From: Leptospira fletcheri
GTDB taxonomy: Bacteria > Spirochaetota > Leptospiria > Leptospirales > Leptospiraceae
DNA: 64,000 bases
Assembly (NCBI RefSeq): GCF_004769195.1
Contig: NZ_RQET01000001.1
Span: 62,001-126,000 of the forward strand
Direction: 5' to 3'
In this document: positions 55,445 through 64,000 of the stretch, piece after piece
How positions within the stretch are numbered: position 1 is the first letter of the stretch
Layout of the letters: each line of letters begins with the position of its first letter
Notes under the pieces: model-generated
The model's database searches: none
Told to the model about the DNA's origin: nothing
Seen by the model: the letters and a program-made list of their open reading frames with translations, nothing else
Made by a program: the position numbers and the translations under genes

Positions 55445-56446
55445 TCAAAGTCTATCCGGAGAAAGTACTACGATTCTATATGGAGTGGCTTTAGAATCCT
55501 CTCTCGAAGGAAGACTCTCCGCGTAATGAAGAGCGGAAGCCAGAGTCGTGCCCGTGGTTAAACCCGCGAATATTCCTTCTTTTTGATACAGTTCGGATTG
55601 GTAACGAAGAGCTTCTTCCCGATCCACACCTATGTACTGGTCCGTGACTTTTGGGTCGAAGGATTCGGGGAGTCGGATGCTGTTATCCCCTTGCACCATA
55701 CGGCGAATGAACCTGGAGTTTTTACTCACTCCCATGATCACTTGCAAAGAAGGTTTCTTTCCTTTCAAAAAGCGGCCTACTCCGGACAAGGTTCCCCCCG
55801 AACCTCCTCCTGCTACGAACGCGTCCACTCCTCCGTTCAGGTCCCGCCAAATTTCCGGTCCCGTAAATAGAAAATGCGCGTTCGTATTCGCCATATCCTT
55901 ATATTCGTTGAGTATGACGCTGCCTTTTTCCGAATTCTTGAGATCCTTCGCTTTTTCCAGTAAGGAGTCGTCCCAATTTCCTTTGGCAAGTTGCAGGACT
56001 TCCACCTGGGCTCCGTAAGATTTTAATTCCCGGATCTTCTCCTGATCCGTATCGGGAGCAAGAATCACTTTGAATCTATATTGGCGTATCGAAGAAATCC
56101 ATGCGAGGGAAATCGCTGTGGTATTGTACCCCGCTTGTAAAATACTTCCGCCGGGTTTTAATTCCCCTCTTCTCTCCGCCGAAAGTACCATGGAAAGAGC
56201 CGTTCGATCTTTTACGCTACCGGTAGGATTGCAGAACTCTGCCTTGAGATAGATTTCCACGTTCGGAAGGTGGGAGCCGATCTTGTTCAATCGGATCAAA
56301 GGAGTGTTGCCGATCATCTGAAGAACGTTCTCTTTGATCGGCTTTGCGACGCTTAATTCCCGTCCGAAAATTCCCTGTACATTGTTAAGCGCTCCGAGAA
56401 GGCTATTGCCGAATTCATCGATCGAACGGGATATTTCGTCAAACAT
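55445..56446 (-). CDS. Cysteine-synthase/CBS-family protein with an altered active site
   Basis: 333 residues. PLP Lys79 is kept (NPTGSVKDR), and the phosphate loop GGGSGGTLSG is normal. But the substrate (Asn) loop, TSGNTG in CysK, reads AGYNTT (105-110); the NPxNPxAH segment is reduced to MANTNAH; and the SSGA near the PLP nitrogen reads TTGT. There is also a 35-residue N-terminal extension. So it may use another substrate, or act as a non-catalytic partner. A hairpin stands between leuD and this gene. Confidence 0.8.
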   Translation of the reverse strand: MFDEISRSIDEFGNSLLGALNNVQGIFGRELSVAKPIKENVLQMIGNTPLIRLNKIGSHLPNVEIYLKAEFCNPTGSVKDRTALSMVLSAERRGELKPGGSILQAGYNTTAISLAWISSIRQYRFKVILAPDTDQEKIRELKSYGAQVEVLQLAKGNWDDSLLEKAKDLKNSEKGSVILNEYKDMANTNAHFLFTGPEIWRDLNGGVDAFVAGGGSGGTLSGVGRFLKGKKPSLQVIMGVSKNSRFIRRMVQGDNSIRLPESFDPKVTDQYIGVDREEALRYQSELYQKEGIFAGLTTGTTLASALHYAESLPSREDSKATPYRIVVLSPDRL

Positions 56447-56463
56447 TGCCTTCTCCTATCAGG

Positions 56464-56482
56464 GGTTCGAAAACTTCGAACC
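56464..56482 (-). other. Perfect 8-bp hairpin between leuD and the cysteine-synthase-like gene
   Basis: GGTTCGAA-loop-TTCGAACC with a three-base loop, starting right after the leuD stop. No U-run follows, and a GGAG site for the next gene lies 12 bases on. More likely a processing or mRNA-stability element than a terminator. Confidence 0.55.
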
Positions 56483-56484
56483 GA

Positions 56485-57114
56485 TCATTTTTTACTAGTA
56501 TACAGCCAGGGTTCTTCCTTGCGGTTCTTTTCTTCGAAAAGACCGATTTTATCCGCATGCTGTAGGGTTAATCCTATGTCATCCAAACCGTTGAAGAGAC
56601 AGTATTTTCGGAAAGAATCCACTTCAAAAGAGTATACTTTCCCTTCCGGACTGATCACGTTTTGCTTGTCCAGATCGATCTTGATCTTTGCCCCGGGAGT
56701 CTTTCCGATGGATTGGAACAATTCTTCCACTTCTTCGGTTTTTAAAACCACAGGAAGGATCCCGTTTTTGAAACAATTGTTATAGAAAATATCCGCGTAG
56801 GAAGGCGCGATGATCGCGCGGAATCCGAAATCTTCCAGAGCCCAAGGCGCGTGCTCCCGAGAGGAGCCGCATCCGAAATTGTCCCTAGTTAGTAATACGG
56901 AAGCGCCCAGGTACCTCTGTTGGTTCAGGTTGAATTCCGGGTTCGGCTTGGTACCCGCGTCATCCAAGTATCTCCAATCGTGAAACAGATGGATCCCGAA
57001 ACCGCTCCTTTCGATTTTACGTAAAAATTGCTTCGGAATGATTTGGTCCGTATCTATATTCGGACGGTCTATCGGAACGGCTAATCCTTCATGGGTTGTA
57101 AACGGCTTCATCAA
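56485..57114 (-). CDS. leuD: 3-isopropylmalate dehydratase small subunit
   Basis: 209 residues. [13 protein letters not shown], then [13 protein letters not shown] (serine/arginine of the active-site loop) and [20 protein letters not shown] are the family segments. Forms the isomerase with LeuC, whose stop is 8 bases upstream. Standard length. Confidence 0.95.
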   Translation of the reverse strand: MMKPFTTHEGLAVPIDRPNIDTDQIIPKQFLRKIERSGFGIHLFHDWRYLDDAGTKPNPEFNLNQQRYLGASVLLTRDNFGCGSSREHAPWALEDFGFRAIIAPSYADIFYNNCFKNGILPVVLKTEEVEELFQSIGKTPGAKIKIDLDKQNVISPEGKVYSFEVDSFRKYCLFNGLDDIGLTLQHADKIGLFEEKNRKEEPWLYTSKK

Positions 57115-57122
57115 GATTTCCT

Positions 57123-58520
57123 TTATTTCCAGTTTCGAATGTCTACGAAATGACCTTCGACTGCAGCCGCAGCCGCCATCGCAGGTCCGACCAAATGGGT
57201 ACGTCCGCCTTTTCCTTGTCTACCTTCGAAGTTTCGGTTCGAAGTGGAAGCGCATCTGTCTCCCGGTTCCAGAACGTCGTCGTTCATAGCGAGGCACATG
57301 GAACATCCCGGGAGCCTCCATTCGAATCCCGCTTCCAGAAAGACTTTATCCAACCCTTCCTGTTCCGCTTGGCGTTTGACTCTTCCGGATCCGGGGACTA
57401 CAATGGCCTGGACTTTCTGGGAAACCTTCTTCCCTTTTACGGTGGCGGCGGCGATGCGAAGGTCCTCGATTCTGGAATTGGTACAGGAACCGATAAATAC
57501 CTTATTGATCCCCACGTCCCTGATTTTTTGGCCAGGCTTCAGATCCATGTATTTCAATGCGGATTCGATGCTGATTTTTTCCACCGGGTCCGAGGCGTCT
57601 TTCGGATCCGGAATTTCTCCTGTTACGGGAACTACTTGCCCGGGAGAAGTTCCCCAAGTGACTTGCGGTGCGATTTCCTCTGCTTTGAGCACGACGGAGA
57701 CGTCGAACTTGGCTCCCTCGTCCGTGACGTATCTCTTCCAACGCTGCAAAGCCAGATCCCATTCCTTTCCTTTCGGGGAAAAATCTCGATCTTTTAAATA
57801 CTGAAACGTGACTTCGTCCGGCGCGATGAGTCCGGCTCTTGCTCCCGCCTCAATGGACATATTGCAGATCGTCATCCTCGCTTCCATGCTCAATGCGGAG
57901 ATTGCGGATCCACGGTATTCGATCACGAAGCCGGTCGCTCCTCCGGTTCCGATCTTTCCGATCACCGCCAAGATAATGTCCTTTGCAGTGACATGAGGAG
58001 AAAGCGCTCCATCCACCCGGATCTCCATGGTTTTTGCTCTTCTTTGCAGAAGTGTCTGAGTCGCCAAGACGTGCTCCACTTCCGAGGTACCGATTCCAAA
58101 TGCGAGAGCGCCAAATGCCCCGTGGGTGGAAGTGTGGGAATCTCCGCAGACGATGGTCATTCCAGGATGCGTTAATCCCATTTCCGGAGCGATGACATGA
58201 ATGATCCCTTGGTCCGGGTGATTGATATCATAGAGGGTGATTCCGTTTTCCTCGCAATTTTTCATCAGAGTACGCATCTGGGTTGCGGAAACCGGATCCG
58301 CGGAATCAATATTTCGGATCCGAGTGGAAACATTGTGGTCCATCGTAGCAAAGGTGGCGTCCGGTCTTCGAACGCTTCTCCCTGTCATCCGCAATCCTTC
58401 GAACGCTTGGGGACTCGTAACCTCATGTATCAGATGTCTGTCTATGTAGATCAGATAAGACCCGCCTTCCAGTTCTCCGACCAGATGGTCTTCCCAGATT
58501 TTCTCAAACATCGTCTTCAT
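57123..58520 (-). CDS. leuC: 3-isopropylmalate dehydratase large subunit
   Basis: 465 residues. The [4Fe-4S] cysteines are in IGSCTNSR (near 342) and [10 protein letters not shown] (near 403 and 406). The N-terminus has [20 protein letters not shown] and [18 protein letters not shown] is in the middle. Isomerises 2- to 3-isopropylmalate. ATG 58520 with AGGACAGG upstream; a second ATG is three codons further. Confidence 0.96.
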   Translation of the reverse strand: MKTMFEKIWEDHLVGELEGGSYLIYIDRHLIHEVTSPQAFEGLRMTGRSVRRPDATFATMDHNVSTRIRNIDSADPVSATQMRTLMKNCEENGITLYDINHPDQGIIHVIAPEMGLTHPGMTIVCGDSHTSTHGAFGALAFGIGTSEVEHVLATQTLLQRRAKTMEIRVDGALSPHVTAKDIILAVIGKIGTGGATGFVIEYRGSAISALSMEARMTICNMSIEAGARAGLIAPDEVTFQYLKDRDFSPKGKEWDLALQRWKRYVTDEGAKFDVSVVLKAEEIAPQVTWGTSPGQVVPVTGEIPDPKDASDPVEKISIESALKYMDLKPGQKIRDVGINKVFIGSCTNSRIEDLRIAAATVKGKKVSQKVQAIVVPGSGRVKRQAEQEGLDKVFLEAGFEWRLPGCSMCLAMNDDVLEPGDRCASTSNRNFEGRQGKGGRTHLVGPAMAAAAAVEGHFVDIRNWK

Positions 58521-58566
58521 ATGATCGCCTGTCCTATAAGGAAAAATAAATTCGTTTCTAGTTTAG

Positions 58567-58592
58567 ACTCCCGATCGGAAAACGGAGGGAGT
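58567..58592 (-). other. Hairpin in the leuC leader
   Basis: ACTCCC and GGGAGT pair across a 14-base loop about 50 bases ahead of leuC. It overlaps the stop of a 20-codon leader frame (complement of 58563-58625) that has no leucine codons, so classical leucine attenuation is not supported. Confidence 0.35.
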
Positions 58593-58628
58593 TCGGGGTT
58601 CGCCGGCCGGTGAGGCTACCTCCATGCT

Positions 58629-58645
58629 AAAAAGGAGGCCTTTTT
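58629..58645 (-). terminator. Probable intrinsic terminator of the vWA-FHA gene
   Basis: AAAAAGG-CCT-CCTTTTT is a perfect 7-bp stem with a three-base loop and a T-run in the 3' arm, 34 bases after the stop of the FHA gene. Being palindromic it could act in both directions. Confidence 0.55.
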
Positions 58646-58678
58646 CGTAAAGAAGGAATGAGGAAGGTCTCTACGGAC

Positions 58679-60130
58679 TTATTTTCCTCGAAATACCAGT
58701 AAGGCTTTACCGATCCCGATTTCATCGAAGTCGTACAGGATTCTCGGCCTTAGCACTTTTTTCCCGTTCAGATACGTTCCCGATTCCGAAACCAAATCGT
58801 ACAGAATAAATCTGTTCTTCACTCTCCGGATCCTGGCGTGGTTGCCGCTCACTCCCTGCTCGTACAAGACCAAGTCGGCCAGCTCCGAGTTTCCGAGAAC
58901 GGTCTGGCTCTTTTGCAAAGAATATTGTTTTCCAGGATGCCTTCCTTCTTTCAGAATCAAAGTGGCTTTTTCGTACGCTTCCCCGTCTTCGAATTCCTTT
59001 ACTGCGACGGGGGTCAATCTGTCCGTTTGGATCCGATTGTCTTCCGAATACATCAATTGGTACTGATCCCCGTACATTTTTCGGTAAGCGTCCTGTTCGT
59101 CGTCTAAAGTATGCAATCTCTCTTCCGCGATCGATCCCGCGTGTGACGGGCTCCGCCTGTCGTTTCGTTTCAAAACGAATAGAAAGGCGATCATCGTAAC
59201 GATCAGAAGGAAACCGACGGTAGGGAGAAAAATCCTAGGATGGAGAAGGAAGAGAATAGACCGAGTCGTCCAGGGCAGAGTATAGTCGTAAAGGATCTTC
59301 CCGAAGTTTCTGGTCTCCAATTCCACATAAACCTTGTCCTCGCTTCCCCAATTCCAATCCTCCCCGAACGGAGAATCGTACCTGACCGTCCAAGGTCTTT
59401 TTCGGAAGAATTCGATATCGGTCAGGACACGACTGAGAGAATCGGTACGTTGGATGGAATGAAAAAAACCTCCGTAGATTTCCGCAAGTCTCGCCGTACC
59501 TTCCGATGGGTTTCCTAGAATATTCAAGGGAATGTCCCGGAGGTATCCGCCTCTCCGTGCTTCCTGGGAAGGCATAAATTCCCGATCGAAAAAAACGAGA
59601 AGGACATAGTCCCGTTTTCCTATATGAGGAGAAATCTTCTGAAAAACATAATCCAGATTGGAGGAAGTATTTTGGTTCGTCTTCCCGCCGGGAAGCTTCG
59701 CCTCCTTCAAGGCTGTAGCTTTACTCAGATCCGATTTCGGTAAAAACACATCATCCGTAAAAAAAACGAAGCTGAACCGATCCTCTTCTCCGGAAGCCTG
59801 AACGATCCGTTTTAGGATTTCGGTTCCTTGCACGTTGGAATCGAAGGAATCGGACATCTGAACCAACAAATGCAGATGAATGGGCCTGGTTCCCTCTTCT
59901 TGAAAGATTTCCGGTTGCAATACGCGCCTGATCCTGGAATCCTTTCGTTCTCTTAAAACCAAGATCTCTCTTTCCGGAGAGGATTTGCGGTTTTCCTTAA
60001 TTTTGAGCGTTACTTTCGGATAGGAAGAAACGTTTCCTTCCTCCAAAACGATCCCCTTACTTTCCGCATAGGAAGCGGAAAGAGAAGAAAGAAAGCAGAA
60101 GAGAAGAATGGTCCGAAAAATGACTCTCAT
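58679..60130 (-). CDS. Membrane protein with vWA-like and C-terminal FHA domains
   Basis: About 483 residues from ATG 60130 (a TTG four codons up is an alternative). Signal peptide (LLFCFLSSLSASYA), then a periplasmic region with a vWA-like first strand (LHLLVQMSDSFDSN, then FSFVFFTDDVF), one membrane segment at about 305-325 (FLPTVGFLLIVTMIAFLFVL), and a cytosolic FHA domain at about 395-480 (VLGNSELADLVLYEQGVSGNHARI, YLNGKKV). The FHA should bind a phosphothreonine partner; the vWA could bind a metal or protein outside. The MIDAS-like motif is imperfect. Last of the operon from 63215. Confidence 0.82.
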   Translation of the reverse strand: MRVIFRTILLFCFLSSLSASYAESKGIVLEEGNVSSYPKVTLKIKENRKSSPEREILVLRERKDSRIRRVLQPEIFQEEGTRPIHLHLLVQMSDSFDSNVQGTEILKRIVQASGEEDRFSFVFFTDDVFLPKSDLSKATALKEAKLPGGKTNQNTSSNLDYVFQKISPHIGKRDYVLLVFFDREFMPSQEARRGGYLRDIPLNILGNPSEGTARLAEIYGGFFHSIQRTDSLSRVLTDIEFFRKRPWTVRYDSPFGEDWNWGSEDKVYVELETRNFGKILYDYTLPWTTRSILFLLHPRIFLPTVGFLLIVTMIAFLFVLKRNDRRSPSHAGSIAEERLHTLDDEQDAYRKMYGDQYQLMYSEDNRIQTDRLTPVAVKEFEDGEAYEKATLILKEGRHPGKQYSLQKSQTVLGNSELADLVLYEQGVSGNHARIRRVKNRFILYDLVSESGTYLNGKKVLRPRILYDFDEIGIGKALLVFRGK

Positions 60131-60134
60131 CGAT

Positions 60135-60932
60135 CTAAGCAAAGTATGGGGGAAAGGAGTCTATTTCAAACAGTTTTCTTGCGTAATCGGTTTTTGGAGC
60201 CCAGGTCGAAAAAGAATGGGAAAGCGTCTCTACCAAGCGTCCTCTTTTCAACACGCTGATCGTATCCGCAAAATTCGATACGGAGCCTAGATCATGGCTG
60301 ATGAATACCAGACTTCTCTCTTTCTGTCGGACCAAACCCGACAAAAGGTCCAGAATTTCCCGACTAGTAATCGGATCCAGAGCGGAAGTCGGTTCGTCCG
60401 CTAGAATCAATTCCGCATTCGAATACAGCGAAAGTAATACTAGAATTCTCTGCCTTTCCCCACCGGACAGAGAATGGGGGTGCGCATCCCAGGCCGATTT
60501 CGGATCGGAAAGTCCTATTTTTTCGAATAACTCCAGGCAGATCTGTCGATCGGAGAGTTCCGGTTGGAGCACGGAAAAGTATTCCAGCACTTGGGAAGAA
60601 ATCTTTCGATAGGGATGGAAACCCAATGCCGGACTTTGGGGAATCAGACTGATCCGTTTTCCCCTCCATTCTTTCCATTTTTCACTCCAACCGGAGCCCT
60701 GCATCTTTTCTCCGAAAAGAAAAAAATCTTCCCATCTGGACTCCAGATTCCGATCCAATAATCCCAACAGAAAATTCGCAAGCGTGGTTTTTCCGCTCCC
60801 GGACTCTCCGATCACCGCATGAATTTCGCCTTTTCGGATCCGAAAATCGCATCGATCCAAAAGAGGAGTGGATCCGGAAAGGACGGTCAACCCTGTAATG
60901 ACCACTGCGTCTTCCGAATTACGAGCCGCCAA
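60135..60932 (-). CDS. Orphan ABC ATP-binding protein (Opp/Dpp-like)
   Basis: 265 residues: IGESGSGKTTLANFLLG (Walker A, near 38), PQSPALGFHP (Q-loop, with the FHP trait of peptide and nickel importers), LSGGERQRI signature, LILADEPTSALDP and ISHDLGSV. Start is TTG 60932, ten bases after gmhA with AGGA ahead. There is no permease or binding protein in the window, so what it energises is unknown. Confidence 0.8.
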   Translation of the reverse strand: MAARNSEDAVVITGLTVLSGSTPLLDRCDFRIRKGEIHAVIGESGSGKTTLANFLLGLLDRNLESRWEDFFLFGEKMQGSGWSEKWKEWRGKRISLIPQSPALGFHPYRKISSQVLEYFSVLQPELSDRQICLELFEKIGLSDPKSAWDAHPHSLSGGERQRILVLLSLYSNAELILADEPTSALDPITSREILDLLSGLVRQKERSLVFISHDLGSVSNFADTISVLKRGRLVETLSHSFSTWAPKTDYARKLFEIDSFPPYFA

Positions 60933-60941
60933 ATCCGCGTC

Positions 60942-61529
<588 letters not shown>

Positions 61530-61532
61530 ACT

Positions 61533-62321
61533 TTATATCTTCTCTCTTTTGGACCGAATTCGATTCAAAACGGATTCCAATTCTCGTTTTGCGGAATCGA
61601 ATTCATATAAGGAAAGATTTTCGGAATGAGGAAAATCCCTGTTTCCGCTTACGTTTAGGAAATACAATTCCTTTGAAACCATTTCCTGCACTCTTACCGC
61701 AGAGTTCTTGCGGAAAAAATCCTCGAATTCCTTTCCCATAAACACTAATAGAACCGCCAATACGTTCGGCCTCAAATGGATGATCACTTGCTGGCTCCAG
61801 ATCGGTTCCCATGCAAGGACCTCCTTCCAGGAATCCGAGGATTTACGAAGCTCCGGTTCTTCCTGTAAAAGAGACCAAGATTCCTCATCCCAATCGGGCG
61901 TTTGAATACCGGAAAGAATTCCCTTGAGACTCTTTTGGTCGGAGGAAAGGATTCGGTTCAAATCGGCCTCTCCTAAAAACACGACTCCGTTCACTTTTCC
62001 GTTCAGCTCGTTCAAATAATTTCCCGTTACGAATAGAATGGAATATTCTCTGCCCGACTTTTCCTTTCCCTCCAATCGAAACAGATGCCGATTGTTCTTG
62101 GTCAATTTCAGAGTAGTCGACTCGAAGATCGTACCACTCTGCTTTTTACGGGTCAGAAAGAACCGGTCCACTTTCTCCCTCAGATCTTTCAATTCCCAAG
62201 TATACCCTCGGCTTTCCCGTACTGTCGGTTCCCCGGGAAGATCCTGCTCCGAGTTTTTTCTCTTCCAGAACAGAAATCGGCTCCAAAAAGAACCTTTCCC
62301 CTTGTTTCGCCCCTCAGACAT
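61533..62321 (-). CDS. Unknown protein, 262 aa, weak FliG-like helical stretch
   Basis: Basic N-terminus (KGKGSFWSRFLFWKRK) with no clear signal peptide. Residues about 165-225 (EPIWSQQVIIHLRPNVLAVLL, then GKEFEDFF) loosely recall the FliG middle/C helical pattern (LVHLKPEQAAEVL). Weak by eye, and the same pattern is found in other alpha-helical repeats. Located between the glycosyltransferase and gmhA with no spare bases, so co-expressed with envelope genes. Otherwise unrecognised. Confidence 0.6.
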   Translation of the reverse strand: MSEGRNKGKGSFWSRFLFWKRKNSEQDLPGEPTVRESRGYTWELKDLREKVDRFFLTRKKQSGTIFESTTLKLTKNNRHLFRLEGKEKSGREYSILFVTGNYLNELNGKVNGVVFLGEADLNRILSSDQKSLKGILSGIQTPDWDEESWSLLQEEPELRKSSDSWKEVLAWEPIWSQQVIIHLRPNVLAVLLVFMGKEFEDFFRKNSAVRVQEMVSKELYFLNVSGNRDFPHSENLSLYEFDSAKRELESVLNRIRSKREKI

Positions 62322-63215
62322 CTAGGCTCCGTAATCCTCTCGGAGGTTGGAAGGTCTTTGGATCAAATGATCGCTAAGTTCGTAGATTTTGGCTTCCTTT
62401 AAAAAAGTGGAGTAGGCGGAAGAAACTGCGATCGCAAATCCCGGAAACCCGTCCAGAAATCCCAGTTTAAAAAGATAGATCTCCCAAAACTTTACGAAAG
62501 GTTTATAGATCGTGCGCGTCAACCGAAACACCTTGCCCTTTCGAAACCGAGTCCAGGCTACGATGGAAGAGAATTTATTGATCGTGTCCACTTGGTGAGA
62601 CAAATCGCGAAAACTGTAATGTAAAATATCTCCGGAAATTTTTTTTCCCTTTCCGTCGACGACTAGATAGTCGTGCGGATTCTCCCCGGTCCAGCGCGCC
62701 TTGGATTTGCGAAAGATCCTGTATTTCGTCTGAGGATACCAACCGGAAAAACGGATGAACCTTCCCATGTGGAACGTAAGTCTAGCCACCTTAAGTCCGT
62801 CCAGAGCTCCGTCCTCCGGACTCTCCAAAAAAATGCGGAGAGACTCTTTCAATTCGTCGCTCAACCTTTCGTCCGCATCCAAAGAGAGAATCCACTCGTT
62901 TTTACAAAGGGCGATCGCATCGTTTTTCTGTTCCACATGCCCGCTAAATTTTTGGGAACGGAATTTCACCTCAGGGAAGGATCTACTGATTTCCTCCGTC
63001 TTGTCCGTACTATTCGAATCCAGAACGACGATTTCCTCGGCGATATCTCGGCAGGAACGAATACAATCTCCGATATTTCTTTCTTCATTGTACGTGATGA
63101 CCGCGACGGAGAGGTGTTTGTTGAATCTGGGGTGGGAAGAGACAAGCGTAGCCGGATTCGATTTCTTCCTTTTTTTGCTCGTCGATCGAGGGGATTCTAT
63201 TTTTTTTTCGGACAT
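62322..63215 (-). CDS. Glycosyltransferase family 2 (WaaE-like)
   Basis: 297 residues. A basic leader of about 30 residues, then the GT-A fold: VAVITYNEERNIGDCI, VVLDSNSTDKT, KNDAIALCKNEWILSLDADERL (the DxD metal site), and FSGWYPQTKYRIFRK, which is seen in WaaE/KdtX-type core transferases. Adds a sugar (glucose-like) to LPS core or an outer polysaccharide; the sugar is not known. First gene of the operon ending with the FHA protein; TAG ATG abuts the next gene. Confidence 0.87.
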   Translation of the reverse strand: MSEKKIESPRSTSKKRKKSNPATLVSSHPRFNKHLSVAVITYNEERNIGDCIRSCRDIAEEIVVLDSNSTDKTEEISRSFPEVKFRSQKFSGHVEQKNDAIALCKNEWILSLDADERLSDELKESLRIFLESPEDGALDGLKVARLTFHMGRFIRFSGWYPQTKYRIFRKSKARWTGENPHDYLVVDGKGKKISGDILHYSFRDLSHQVDTINKFSSIVAWTRFRKGKVFRLTRTIYKPFVKFWEIYLFKLGFLDGFPGFAIAVSSAYSTFLKEAKIYELSDHLIQRPSNLREDYGA

Positions 63216-63320
63216 ATAATCTGGCGAAAGTCCTGCGGATTTCCGTCGGGATCCCAGGATAAGAGCTTTTCTTTCCTTGTCAGCGGTTTTTTATGGGATT
63301 CGGTCGGACCCACCCCTTCT

Positions 63321-64000
63321 ATGAAAATCGAATCATTTTCCTTAGACCGTATGGAATCCGGAACTCTTTCCAGATTGTCGGAAAAAGGGTCTTTTTACTC
63401 CCTTCTCTTTTTACTCATTACCTTCCCTTTATCAGTTTCCGTCTCCCAAATATTTGCGGGCCTTGCGGTTTTCCTTTTCCTTGTGGCGGGACCGAGAGTT
63501 TGGGAAAAAAGCCGTCCTTTTCTATTTCCTTTCGGCCTAATTTTAGGCGTCTATCTCTTCGTATTCCTATCCTCGGTTTGGCATTTGGACGGAAACGGAG
63601 ATTTCTGGAAGAATTTTGCAAAGCAATCCGAAGCCGGGGACTTTTGGCTCTGCCTGATATTCCCCGTTGCCGCGGCACACGCAGCGGAGGAATCGAATTC
63701 GCGTAAGATCCGGAGATTCATCTGGATTTCCTTCTTTCTGCTCCTGCTCTCTGGACTGGTTTCCATATTCAGCGAGTACCGACTCGGGAAATTTATTTCT
63801 AACGGTTTCCAGTATGCTCCCGGAGACAGGAAACAACACCCTGCCGGTCTCTTGTTCGGAATCCAGAGTTACCTTCCCATCGGATTGATGAATACTCATC
63901 TCACGTACGGAGGTTTGCTATCTTTGTACATTCCAGGTCTAGCGGCGGGTTTCTTCGCTTCCATTCGACGGAAATCCGGTTTCAAGATCGGATTCTACGG
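63321..64000 (+). CDS. O-antigen-ligase-like membrane protein, truncated by window end
   Basis: From ATG 63321 (MKIESFSLDRMESG) the frame is open to the right edge, 226 codons. Hydrophobic segments at about 26-57, 66-88, 102-114, 126-146 and 195-215. The stretch NTHLTYGGLLSLYIPGL near 190 resembles the loop-helix of WaaL/Wzy-type polymerases and ligases, and the flanking glycosyltransferase and gmhA support LPS context. The conserved C-terminal periplasmic loop lies outside, so ligase and polymerase cannot be told apart. Confidence 0.72.
   Translation, partial: MKIESFSLDRMESGTLSRLSEKGSFYSLLFLLITFPLSVSVSQIFAGLAVFLFLVAGPRVWEKSRPFLFPFGLILGVYLFVFLSSVWHLDGNGDFWKNFAKQSEAGDFWLCLIFPVAAAHAAEESNSRKIRRFIWISFFLLLLSGLVSIFSEYRLGKFISNGFQYAPGDRKQHPAGLLFGIQSYLPIGLMNTHLTYGGLLSLYIPGLAAGFFASIRRKSGFKIGFY

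Noticed and set aside
56464..56482. Hairpin considered as an intrinsic terminator after leuD
   Set aside because: No run of T follows and a good ribosome site comes 12 bases later; kept as an internal hairpin instead.
58563..58625. Twenty-codon leader frame before leuC, considered as a leucine attenuator
   Set aside because: It contains no leucine codon and no clear pair of competing hairpins with a U tract after it.

Overview
The window looks like chromosomal DNA of a spirochete of the Leptospira group. The basis is the mix of genes and their style: a Gram-negative envelope with LPS genes (GmhA, a WaaE-like glycosyltransferase, an O-antigen-ligase-like protein), lipoproteins with spirochete-type lipoboxes, a bacterial XPB helicase, a GshA plus GshF-type ATP-grasp pair, SpoIIE/STAS signalling proteins, and base composition near one half G+C by eye. 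The genus is an inference from remembered families; no search was run. No rRNA, tRNA, CRISPR array, insertion sequence or prophage was seen. The DNA is ordinary, very compact chromosome: most neighbours in a strand block overlap by 4 bases or lie within 30 bases, and convergent pairs abut or overlap.

Layout. 0-3.3 kb: a truncated LOG-family protein, an unknown protein, a class I/II aminotransferase and a small membrane protein. 3.4-7.9 kb (+): phosphohexomutase, argD, leuB and a response regulator. 7.9-11.9 kb: pgeF (-), then trpF overlapping mutS (+). 11.9-20.3 kb (-): serB, a GDSL lipoprotein, an unlisted 56-residue protein, the biotin block bioF-bioD-bioA-bioB (read right to left), mdh and a membrane-anchored DsbA-like protein. 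20.3-30 kb: two unknown proteins, thrB with a hexamer repeat at its start, a sodium/solute symporter, an alpha/beta hydrolase, an SH3-like exported protein, an aspartate-type aminotransferase, XPB helicase and aldose epimerase. 30-35.8 kb (+): SppA, MBOAT acyltransferase, a lipoprotein, a SpoIIE phosphatase, a small protein and a protein with a FliG-C-like region. 35.8-38.3 kb (-): glpK and a PhnP-like hydrolase.

38.5-48.5 kb is the most coherent functional block. It holds a STAS protein, a glyoxalase-II-like hydrolase, a flavin disulfide reductase, an ABC exporter, two BolA proteins, a CGFS glutaredoxin, a CPYC glutaredoxin, the two glutathione-synthesis enzymes and gamma-glutamyltranspeptidase. 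Together they could make, use, recycle and degrade glutathione and handle iron-sulfur clusters through Grx4-BolA. ggt is the last gene of an overlapping run that starts with a FemAB-like (DUF482) transferase and continues through clpS and clpA. The transferase gene carries a one-base frameshift in a G run.

52.2-58.6 kb: an ECF sigma factor divergent from a DUF1109/NrsF-like membrane protein with a perfect 18-base palindrome between them, a UPF1-like helicase, a cysteine-synthase homologue with a rewritten substrate loop, and leuC-leuD. 58.7-63.2 kb (-): an envelope operon with a glycosyltransferase, an unknown protein with a weak FliG-like stretch, gmhA, an orphan ABC ATPase and a vWA-TM-FHA protein. 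The window ends inside an O-antigen-ligase-like gene.
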